Below are positions 1-5,269 of a stretch of DNA of 5,296 nucleotides, in pieces. The position numbers and the translations under genes were made by a program. Within the stretch, counting starts at the first letter, position 1, and every line of letters starts with the position of its first letter. The stretch lies in contig JBEKLG010000123.1 of NCBI GenBank assembly GCA_050010315.1, forward strand, positions 1 to 5,296, given 5' to 3'. The stretch comes from Bog-793 sp050010315 (lineage in GTDB: Bacteria; Actinomycetota; Acidimicrobiia; Acidimicrobiales; Bog-793). The notes beneath the pieces are model-generated. The model did not search any database. It was not told the DNA's origin and saw only the letters and a list, made by a program, of their open reading frames with translations.

Positions 1-971
1 AAGCCGATGATCCGACCGGACGGTCCCCAGGCGGCGATCTCGTTTCTGAACCGGGTCGGCCCGACCAGCGTGGTGACCCCGGCGAGCACCGTCGCGTCGA
101 GCCGCCGGGCGAGGGTGGCGAGGCGGTCAGCTTCGGCCGAACCGGTGAGCGGGCGAGCGAGAGTCACGGCGTCCTCGGGCCAGGCGACGAGGTCGACTGG
201 TCTTTGCACCCGGGACGTGGCGCGCCAGGTCGCGGCGAAGACCCGGCTCGCTGGCACGTCGAGCGAGCCGACACCGCGGCGACCTCCCCCTTGGATCACC
301 GCCACGATGACGACGGCGCGGGGCGGTCCCCCGTCAGGCGCCAGCCCGGCGAGCCCGCTGGCGAGGGCGACGAGGCCGATGGCCGCTAGGCCGGCGAGCG
401 CGCCACGCCCCGCGGATCGTCTCCCGGGCGCCAGCCTCGCCCAGGCGGCGGCTCCGACTGCGGCGACTCCCGCCGCGGCGGCTGCAGCCGCGGCGAGGAG
501 AGCAAGTGGCCCGCCGACCCGCGCCAGCCCGGCTAGGGGACCCGCCACCTGGCCGAGAGCGACGCCACCGAGCGGCAGACCGCCGAAGGGCCAGTGATCG
601 CGCGCCCACTCGGCGAGCGTGAGGGCACCGGCGAAGGCGATCAGCCGTCCCCGCCCGGGCGGGACAAGGGCGAAGGCGACCGCGACGAACAGCGATTCGC
701 AGCCGACGAGGGCGACATAGCCGAAGCCGGTGAACTCGAGCGCCCAGACGCAGCCGACGCTGAACTGACCGATCCCGACGAGCAGGCCGGTAACGGCGCG
801 TCCTCGCGCCGATCGTCCGGCGATCGTCCCCGCCGCGACGGCAAGGCCGAGCGGCGCGAGATACCAGGGCCCGAACGGAGGCAACGAGCAGGCGATGAGC
901 CCCCCCGCCGTGAGCGCGAGGGTGGCTCGGCCGGCGGGCCGTGCTGTTTTTCGCGACAGCGGCGGGCTCAT
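1..971 (-). CDS. lnt: Apolipoprotein N-acyltransferase (Lnt), 3' end outside the window
   Basis: Lnt transfers an acyl chain from phospholipid to the N-terminal cysteine of lipoproteins, the last step of lipoprotein maturation, at the membrane. The frame opens at ATG 971 and stays open to base 1, giving 323 codons of a protein usually near 500 residues. Residues 1 to about 215 are hydrophobic with several membrane segments. An early PPFGPWYLAPL stretch and WPFGGLP (127-133) followed by ARVGGPLAL are typical of the family. A nitrilase-like (CN hydrolase) domain starts near residue 219 (VVIVAVIQ). VAWPE places E266 as the catalytic glutamate, equivalent to E267 of E. coli Lnt. RFRNEIAAWGPSGRIIG follows, as expected just before the catalytic lysine. 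The lysine and cysteine of the triad lie beyond the left edge. The ATG overlaps the stop of the upstream gene (TGATG), and I see no strong ribosome binding site, so translational coupling is likely. Family assignment is confident; completeness cannot be judged. Confidence 0.88.
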   Translation of the reverse strand, partial: MSPPLSRKTARPAGRATLALTAGGLIACSLPPFGPWYLAPLGLAVAAGTIAGRSARGRAVTGLLVGIGQFSVGCVWALEFTGFGYVALVGCESLFVAVAFALVPPGRGRLIAFAGALTLAEWARDHWPFGGLPLGGVALGQVAGPLAGLARVGGPLALLAAAAAAAAGVAAVGAAAWARLAPGRRSAGRGALAGLAAIGLVALASGLAGLAPDGGPPRAVVIVAVIQGGGRRGVGSLDVPASRVFAATWRATSRVQRPVDLVAWPEDAVTLARPLTGSAEADRLATLARRLDATVLAGVTTLVGPTRFRNEIAAWGPSGRIIG

Positions 972-1462
972 CAGCCCAGCGCGCTGCCGAGCGCCGACGC
1001 GGCGCGTTCGGCTTGCGCGAAGCATGCCGGGATGCCGATGCCGCGCAGCCAGGCGCCGGCGGGGGCGACCGTGCCGAGGTCGGTCACCGCCCGCACGATC
1101 CCGGTAGGCGAGACGACACCGGAGCGCAACAGCGCGACAAGGTCGACAGGGATGCCGAGGACGCAACCCGAGGGAATCGGGCGGAGGGAGCCATGTGCCC
1201 AGATCGCGGCCTTCGTGGTCGACGGGGTGATGAGCTCTTCGCCGAGGCCGAGAACCCGGTAGAGCTGCTCGGCCGCCGGGAGGCGGGTGATGAAGGCATC
1301 CGGGCCGAGGTCGAGCGGGCGACCGCGGAGCTCGGTGGTGGGGATCTTGCCGCCGACGGTGGCATAGTCCTCGGCCAGCACGACGTCGCGGTGGGCGAGT
1401 GCCCGTGCCGCGACGAGCCCGCTCATGCCGGCACCGGCGACGAGGACCTGTCTGCGCGGCAA
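971..1462 (-). CDS. hemG: Internally deleted HemG/HemY (CgoX)-type porphyrinogen oxidase
   Basis: The intact family is an FAD enzyme of about 450-480 residues that oxidises protoporphyrinogen IX or, in monoderm bacteria, coproporphyrinogen III. This gene encodes only 163. Residues 1-129 match the N-terminal part: dinucleotide motif GAGMSG (10-15), acidic E31 ending the second beta strand, VGGKI (36-40), DLGPDAF (51-57) and LRPIPSG (93-99). Residues from about 134, AGAWLRGIGIPACFAQA, look like the C-terminal FAD-contacting end of the same family. The middle, with the substrate-binding and membrane-contacting region, is missing, and the join falls near bases 1060-1080. No stop or frameshift interrupts the frame. 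The start is TTG 1462, 6 nt after the hemH stop, with only a weak ribosome binding site. The stop overlaps lnt. Activity as an oxidase is unlikely, so a decayed gene, a repurposed flavoprotein fragment or a sequence artefact are the options. Family call is firm; function is not. Confidence 0.8.
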   Translation of the reverse strand: MPRRQVLVAGAGMSGLVAARALAHRDVVLAEDYATVGGKIPTTELRGRPLDLGPDAFITRLPAAEQLYRVLGLGEELITPSTTKAAIWAHGSLRPIPSGCVLGIPVDLVALLRSGVVSPTGIVRAVTDLGTVAPAGAWLRGIGIPACFAQAERAASALGSALG

Positions 1463-1468
1463 TGCCGG

Positions 1469-2410
1469 CTATCCCGTCGGGTTGAGACCCGGTGGGCGAT
1501 GCGGGTCAGCGGCGGAGACGAGACGGGCGAGCAGGCTTGCGAGTCGGGGATCGTCGTTGAGCGAAGCGGTGCGCGCAAACCCGAGCCCGAGTTCGCCGGC
1601 CCGTCGGGCCGCGATGATGTCGAGGTCGTAGCAGACCTCGAGGTGGTCCGAGGTGAAGCCGGCTGGGCAGACGACGACGGCACGCGCGCCCTTTCCGGCG
1701 AGGATCGAGAGGAACTCGCCGATGTCGGGGCCGAGCCACGGTTCTTTAGTCGCCCCGGCGCTTTGCCAGCCCGTCCACCAGCGGTCGAGGTGACATTGGG
1801 CCGCGACCAGCGCCGCGGTCTCGGCGAGCTCCTCGGGATAGCGATCTCCCAGGGCGACGAAACGCTCGGGCAGGCTGTGCGCCGTGAACACGACCTCGAG
1901 ATCGTCGCCCGGTTGGCGGTCGAGGGAGGCGATCGCCGCAGCCGTGCGTCCGGCGAGGAGCTCGATGAGCTCGGGCTCGGAGCCCCACCGTTCGATGAAC
2001 GCCGCGGCGACGCCGCGTGCCATCGTCCGCGCCTGGGCCCGCTCGAGGTACTCGCCGATGCTTCCCACGGAGTAGTGCGGCGCGAGGACGAGCCCGACGA
2101 TCGCCGACACGCCGGAATCGGCGAGCTGGTCGACGGCCTGCTCGATTCTCGGGGCGGAGTGCTTCGCGCCATAGGTGACGCGGTAGTGCCCGGGCGCGAT
2201 TCCCTCGAGCGCTCGGGTGAGCGCGGCCAGCTGCGCGGCGGTCTTTTCGGCGAGGGGCGAGACGCCGCCGATCGCCGCGTAGCGCGCCTGGAGCTCGGCG
2301 AGCTGGGGCGCGGTCGGCGGTCGACCGTGGCGGATGTCGGTGTAGAAAGCCTCGACGTCGTCGGGACCACGCGGCGTGCCGTACGCCATCACGAGGACGC
2401 CCGTCTTCAT
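1469..2410 (-). CDS. hemH: Ferrochelatase, coproporphyrin-type (CpfC/HemH)
   Basis: The enzyme inserts ferrous iron into a porphyrin; in monoderm bacteria the substrate is coproporphyrin III, giving coproheme. The 313 residues equal the short Bacillus-type enzymes. MAYGTP near the N-terminus carries Y10, matching the iron-facing tyrosine (Y13) of B. subtilis CpfC. IRHGRPP (26-32) and GGVSPL (48-53) follow. FTAHSLPERF supplies catalytic H178 (B. subtilis H183), and CPAGFTSDHLEVCYDLD supplies E258 (B. subtilis E264). No C-terminal cysteine cluster is present, so I see no sign of the [2Fe-2S] centre found in some actinobacterial ferrochelatases. The ATG lies 3 nt after the hemE stop, with GGAG at 2420-2423 and a 9-nt spacer. 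No membrane segment is apparent, so a soluble or peripheral protein is expected. The coproporphyrin assignment is inferred from Y10 and length; the ferrochelatase family is certain. Confidence 0.95.
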   Translation of the reverse strand: MKTGVLVMAYGTPRGPDDVEAFYTDIRHGRPPTAPQLAELQARYAAIGGVSPLAEKTAAQLAALTRALEGIAPGHYRVTYGAKHSAPRIEQAVDQLADSGVSAIVGLVLAPHYSVGSIGEYLERAQARTMARGVAAAFIERWGSEPELIELLAGRTAAAIASLDRQPGDDLEVVFTAHSLPERFVALGDRYPEELAETAALVAAQCHLDRWWTGWQSAGATKEPWLGPDIGEFLSILAGKGARAVVVCPAGFTSDHLEVCYDLDIIAARRAGELGLGFARTASLNDDPRLASLLARLVSAADPHRPPGLNPTG

Positions 2411-2413
2411 CGC

Positions 2414-3454
2414 TTACCGCTCCGCGGCGGGAGGTGCCGCATGGACAAGTTCGACAAGGCGCTGGAGCACAGCGGGGTCGGTGCCCGGCAGGACACCGTG
2501 GCCGAGGTTGAAGACGTGTCCTGCGGCGGCCCGACCTTCCTCGAGGATCCTTGTCGCCGTCGCTCCGGCGGCGTCGATTCCGGCGAGACAGATCGCCGGG
2601 TCGAGATTGCCCTGGAGGGCGGTGTGCGGCCCGACCCTTGCCGCGGCGCGGTCGAGCGGCACGCGCCAGTCGACCCCGACGACGTCGGCACCGGCCGTGG
2701 CCATGAGATCGAGCAGTTCCCCGGTTCCGACCCCGAACAGGATGCGCGGGACGCCCAAGGGTGCGAGACCGTCGAGGATGCGGCGCGTCGCGGGCAGAGC
2801 GAAGTGGGCGTAGTCGGCGGGCGACAGCGCCCCTGCCCAGCTGTCGAAGAGCTGGACCGCGCTCGCCCCGGCCTCGACCTGGCTGCGCAGCGAGGCGAGC
2901 GCGATCTCGGCGAGCCGGCTGGCGAGCCCGAACCAGGTCTCCGGCTCGCCGTGCATCAACGTCTTCGTCCGGGCGAAGTCGCGAGGAGGGCCGCCCTCGA
3001 CGAGGTAGCTCGCGAGCGTGAACGGCGCAGCGGCGAAGCCGATGACCGGCACGTCGAGGCTAGCGACGACGCGTCGCACGGTCTCGAGGACGTAGGGCGT
3101 GTCGGCGACGGGATCGAGCGGGCGGAGACGCGCCATATCCGATGGGGTCCGGAAAGGTCGGTCCACGACGGGGCCGGTCCCAGGGACGATCTCGACGCCG
3201 AAGCCGATCGCGGCGAGCGGGACCATGATGTCGGAGAAGAGGATCGCCGCGTCAACGCCATAGCGGCGCACCGGTTGGCAGGTGAGTTCGGCCGCGAGTT
3301 CCGGATCGCGGACGACGTCGAGAATGCTCGCTTCACCCCGCAGGGCGCGGAACTCCGGCAGGGCGCGTCCCGCCTGTCGCATGAACCACACGGGCGTGCG
3401 CGCGACCTGCTCACAACGGCACGCCGAGAGGAAGTTCGAGCCGGCGACGGGCAC
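2414..3454 (-). CDS. hemE: Uroporphyrinogen decarboxylase (HemE)
   Basis: HemE is a cytosolic enzyme that removes four carboxyl groups from uroporphyrinogen III to give coproporphyrinogen III, the branch point to heme. The 346 residues are the normal family length. The first signature PVWFMRQAGR (21-30) contains the substrate-binding arginines. ILFSDIMVP (71-79) carries the key aspartate D75. The second signature GFAAAPFTLASY (139-150) ends in the conserved tyrosine Y150. LFDSWAG (202-208) and NLGHGVLPGTD (316-326) supply S205 and H319. The start is GTG 3454. An in-frame stop lies four codons upstream (TAG at 3464-3466), so no earlier start is possible, and AGGG at 3462-3465 gives a weak ribosome binding site with a 7-nt spacer. 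It is the first gene of the minus-strand operon. A 10-bp inverted repeat lies about 90-120 nt upstream. No promoter hexamers stand out. Confidence 0.96.
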   Translation of the reverse strand: MPVAGSNFLSACRCEQVARTPVWFMRQAGRALPEFRALRGEASILDVVRDPELAAELTCQPVRRYGVDAAILFSDIMVPLAAIGFGVEIVPGTGPVVDRPFRTPSDMARLRPLDPVADTPYVLETVRRVVASLDVPVIGFAAAPFTLASYLVEGGPPRDFARTKTLMHGEPETWFGLASRLAEIALASLRSQVEAGASAVQLFDSWAGALSPADYAHFALPATRRILDGLAPLGVPRILFGVGTGELLDLMATAGADVVGVDWRVPLDRAAARVGPHTALQGNLDPAICLAGIDAAGATATRILEEGRAAAGHVFNLGHGVLPGTDPAVLQRLVELVHAAPPAAER

Positions 3455-3540
3455 ACATTGACCCTATCGCCGTGAACAGGCGCCACTTCGATGGCCAAGG
3501 GCGTGACCCGGTGTTGCCTCGTCCCAGCCGACGAAGAGCG

Positions 3541-3576
3541 CGCCTCGGTCAGCGGCTGGGCGATCCGACCGAGGCG
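3541..3576. repeat. Perfect 10-bp inverted repeat upstream of hemE
   Basis: CGCCTCGGTC (3541-3550) and its exact reverse complement GACCGAGGCG (3567-3576) flank a 16-base spacer. The near arm ends 87 bases upstream of the hemE GTG, so it could lie in the hemE leader as a stable hairpin or be a protein-binding dyad. No T-run follows on either strand, which argues against a simple intrinsic terminator. The function is not known. Confidence 0.6.
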
Positions 3577-3661
3577 TTGCTGTATCCGCCCCGCCGCGAG
3601 GAACCAGCGCCGATCGGCGTCCCGGCGCGGCGTGCCCGGAATGTTCTTTTCGGGCGGCTGA

Positions 3662-3677
3662 TGGTGTCAGTTCACCA
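3662..3677. repeat. Small hairpin, 5-bp stem
   Basis: TGGTG (3662-3666) and CACCA (3673-3677) pair across a 6-base loop, with further GC pairing possible outside through a bulge. It lies about 210 bases upstream of hemE, in one of the less GC-rich spots of the gap. A chance hairpin is possible. Confidence 0.3.
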
Positions 3678-3808
3678 GCAAGTTCTGAGATAGGGAGATA
3701 GCTGTGCTCCGGACGCGAGAACAAGGCCGCTTTCCCCGGCCGCTGGCCCGTTCGCAGCCTTCGGCAGGGCAACTCACGCCTGCGATGAGGCGGTCCGCAA
3801 CTACCTCG

Positions 3809-3862
3809 CGGTCGCCCTCCGGGTCCGGTCGCCCTCGCCCTGAGGTCAACGCGGTCGTCCTC
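3809..3862 (+). repeat. Three imperfect direct repeats, CGGTCGCCCTC
   Basis: The 11-mer CGGTCGCCCTC occurs exactly at 3809-3819 and 3826-3836, 17 bases apart. A one-mismatch copy, CGGTCGTCCTC, lies at 3852-3862, 26 bases further on. The cluster sits in the middle of the divergent intergenic gap. Spaced short repeats can be regulator sites, but GC-rich DNA also makes them by chance. Confidence 0.4.
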
Positions 3863-3896
3863 GGTCTGTTCGCACCCGCCGCTCCAGGCGGTGGGT

Positions 3897-4113
3897 CCGG
3901 ATGGCACCGGCGGGTCCATCCGGCAAGGGGGTGGGGCATCGCCCCAGCGCCGATGGGAACACTCCCGGAGGCGAAGTCGGCGCGAAGGCCTCTGGGGGCG
4001 ACAGAGGTCGAACGATGAGGCGAAGACACAGATTCGTCGCGGGGAGAGACGAAGCGCCCGGACGGAAGATCCAGACAGCTGGCGCCAAGTCGGCCTGCAA
4101 CGGGTCGGTCCCG
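3897..4113 (+). other. Cluster of stem-loops in the possible leader of the VOC gene
   Basis: Five simple stem-loops can be read in order on the plus strand: CCGGATGG/CCATCCGG (3897-3904 with 3916-3923, 11-base loop), TGGGGC/GCCCCA (3932-3937 with 3941-3946, 3-base loop), CCTCTG/CAGAGG (3989-3994 with 4002-4007), TTCGTC/GACGAA (4033-4038 with 4048-4053), and CGGG/CCCG (4101-4104 with 4110-4113). The last touches the first base of the ribosome binding site. I match this to no known riboswitch or RNA family. Some of these are expected by chance at this GC content. Confidence 0.3.
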
Positions 4114-4118
4114 GGAGG
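4113..4118 (+). promoter_or_regulatory. Ribosome binding site of the VOC gene
   Basis: GGGAGG lies 6 bases before ATG 4125. This spacing favours ATG 4125 over the in-frame ATG at 4131 (12 bases away) and over any upstream extension of the frame. An ATG at 4120 is out of frame. Confidence 0.75.
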
Positions 4119-4124
4119 CATGAT

Positions 4125-4502
4125 ATGAAAATGATCGATCATGTTTCAATCCAGTGTTCGGACGTAGCAAAGAGCATCGCCTTCTACGACGCGGTTTTAG
4201 CTCCACTCGGTGGGGGCCGGGCGATGGACTTCGGGGAAGTCGTCGGCTTCGGGATCAGCGGGAAGCCCGTATTCTGGGTCGGCCCGCTCGAGACTGGCGA
4301 GGGATTCCGCGAGTCCCACCTCGCTTTCCACGCGGACAACCGGGCGGCCGTGAGGGCCTTTTTCGAGGCTGCGGCGGCACAAGGCGCCGAGGTGCTCCAC
4401 GAGCCGCGGCTCTGGCCGGAGTACCACTCCGACTACTTCGGCGCTTTCGTTCGTGACCCCGACGGGAACAACGTCGAAGCCGTCTGCCACCTTCCCGAAT
4501 AG
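4125..4502 (+). CDS. VOC superfamily (glyoxalase/dioxygenase-like) protein
   Basis: This 125-residue protein belongs to the vicinal oxygen chelate fold: two beta-alpha-beta-beta-beta modules around a divalent metal. Module 1 begins MIDHVSIQCSDVAKSIAFYD (3-22), with H6 in the usual first-ligand position. Module 2 begins ESHLAFHADNRAAVRAFFE (63-81), with H65 as a likely ligand. The C-terminus YFGAFVRDPDGNNVEAVCH (104-122) carries the family's DPDGN signature and E118, the last ligand. The length is normal for a single-domain member. No signal peptide or membrane segment is seen, so it is probably cytosolic. The superfamily includes lactoylglutathione lyases, ring-cleavage dioxygenases and antibiotic-binding proteins, and the sequence does not tell which applies. 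It is transcribed away from the heme operon, and no functional link to it is evident. The superfamily call is secure; the substrate is unknown. Confidence 0.9.
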   Translation: MKMIDHVSIQCSDVAKSIAFYDAVLAPLGGGRAMDFGEVVGFGISGKPVFWVGPLETGEGFRESHLAFHADNRAAVRAFFEAAAAQGAEVLHEPRLWPEYHSDYFGAFVRDPDGNNVEAVCHLPE

Positions 4503-4587
4503 GAGCTAGCTAGGCGACGCTGACCCAGTTGGCGGAGATCTCCTGCCGGGGGCGTCGGCTCGCGGCGAAGGCGTCATCGACCGATCG

Positions 4588-4605
4588 CCCGGCGTCGACG
4601 CCGGG
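4588..4605. repeat. 18-bp perfect palindrome downstream of the VOC gene
   Basis: CCCGGCGTCGACGCCGGG equals its own reverse complement. As RNA it would fold to a 7-bp GC stem with a TCGA loop. It begins 86 bases after the VOC stop and is followed by TCGTT, so it could help end that transcript, although the T-run is too short for a classic intrinsic terminator. A dimeric protein site is the alternative. Confidence 0.5.
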
Positions 4606-4729
4606 TCGTTCCAGCCCGCTCTGGGTGGTCGACGGATTACGACCTGAGTGCCACTCGGCCGGGACGACAGGCACCGGGGGCCAGCGCGAACACCCCGGCG
4701 CGCGCTGAGGCGGGTCAGGCGGGTTGTTG

Positions 4730-4755
4730 CAGGTCAGAAGCGTTACAGGTCAGAA
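4730..4755 (+). repeat. Short tandem repeat, CAGGTCAGAA with 16-base period
   Basis: CAGGTCAGAA occurs at 4730-4739 and again at 4746-4755. A shorter GGTCAG lies just upstream at 4713-4718. Spaced repeats like these occur at the ends of some insertion sequences (the IS21 family has multiple terminal repeats), but I find no transposase next to them. Confidence 0.5.
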
Positions 4756-5130
4756 ACGAGGTGCCGCGGTACCCGGAGGGGAGAGAGCCGCGGCGGGGAA
4801 AAAGGATCAGACGGCACACGCACCGGACGAGAGGGCGGGGGGACGGAACCGGCGACGGCCGATGGCGCCCCATCAGGGGGTGACCGGCGGACCGGCGCGG
4901 ACAGGCAGTTGGAAGAGAAGGGCGCGACCGGCGGGCTGGCGCAGCTCAGGAGAGAGCGCACGAGAGGCCGCAGGGCGCGCGAACCGCCCGTACGCAGGGT
5001 CGGGGCACGCCGCGGGGCGCTTGGTTATCCGCAATTAGCCGAACCGCCCGCCACTAGGGATGCGCGAGAGACGCTACAGCGCCCGCACACAGGCACCCGA
5101 CGTTCGCCCACGTGGCGGGGAAGGGGCTGG

Positions 5131-5148
5131 GCTGTGGGATAACACAGC
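5131..5148. repeat. Dyad GCTGTG-N6-CACAGC
   Basis: GCTGTG (5131-5136) and CACAGC (5143-5148) are perfect inverted arms around GGATAA. The dyad lies about 120 bases before a possible coding start at the right edge, so an operator or a small hairpin are both possible. No T-run follows. Confidence 0.35.
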
Positions 5149-5269
5149 GGGTGGGGTGGCCGCAGGGAGCCTCTGTCGAGATGTCGTGGATCTGACAAGG
5201 AGCACGTCCTAGATGCAAGATGGCGGCTCGGAGCCCCTTGAGAACTGAGCCCATGATCAAAGGGGTCAA

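Larger units (their letters stand above)
3455..4124. other. Divergent intergenic region between hemE and the VOC gene
   Basis: About 670 bases separate the two divergent starts. Frames are open on both strands here, but their translations are low-complexity, rich in R, P, S and G, and resemble no family I recognise. I therefore see no gene. The region must hold the leaders, and presumably promoters, of both flanking genes, although no convincing -35/-10 pair stands out in this GC-rich DNA. It contains a perfect 10-bp inverted repeat (3541-3576), a small hairpin (3662-3677), three imperfect direct repeats (3809-3862), and a run of stem-loops ahead of the plus-strand gene (3897-4113). Confidence 0.6.
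4503..5269. other. Intergenic region without a recognisable gene
   Basis: About 770 bases follow the VOC gene. Open frames exist on both strands, but the translations are biased (RGE-rich on plus, PS-rich on minus) and match nothing I know. Contents: an 18-bp palindrome (4588-4605), a 5-bp hairpin (GGTCG 4627-4631 with CGACC 4640-4644), a short tandem repeat (4730-4755), a T-poor stretch (4751-5020), a 6-bp hairpin (5131-5148), and a less GC-rich tail after about 5160 that may be upstream DNA of a gene beyond the right edge. Confidence 0.55.

Noticed and set aside
7..1262. Plus-strand frames opposite lnt and the oxidase gene
   Set aside because: The minus-strand Lnt translation has clear family motifs through this whole stretch; the plus frames are low-complexity A/R/P-rich.
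3456..3458. ATG just upstream of the hemE GTG as the true start
   Set aside because: It is out of frame with HemE, and an in-frame stop at 3464-3466 excludes any longer start.
941..3475. Plus-strand open frame of 844 codons opposite hemE, hemH and the oxidase
   Set aside because: It is antisense to three well-supported genes. Its composition (D, E, R, G-rich, no domain) is what the reverse frame of GC-rich coding DNA gives.
3891..4124. N-terminal extension of the VOC protein
   Set aside because: The added residues are arginine- and glycine-rich and unlike the family. The GGGAGG site and the homologous start point to ATG 4125.
3455..4124. Stable RNAs or riboswitches (tRNA, RNase P, tmRNA, SRP, cobalamin, glycine)
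   Set aside because: I looked for their conserved cores on both strands and found none. The CAGGTCAG near 4730 resembles part of SRP RNA but lacks the GGAAGCAG core.
3667..4206. Minus-strand frame of 179 codons between hemE and the VOC gene
   Set aside because: It overlaps the start of the VOC gene, has no recognisable motif and has a composition typical of random GC-rich DNA.
4503..4660. Classic intrinsic terminator for the VOC gene
   Set aside because: The 18-bp palindrome makes a good stem, but only TCGTT follows, without a T-run, so I list it as a palindrome only.
4510..4750. Minus-strand frame ending in NWVSVA as a transposase remnant
   Set aside because: No DDE or helix-turn-helix motif, no clear start and no family recognised.
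4724..5038. Plus-strand RG-rich frames as real proteins
   Set aside because: No domain, no convincing ribosome binding site, and composition explained by the local lack of T.
5213..5248. 12-codon frame MQDGGSEPLEN after AAGGAG (5197-5202) as a leader peptide
   Set aside because: The spacing is 10 bases, there is no run of regulatory codons and no attenuator hairpin, so support is too weak.
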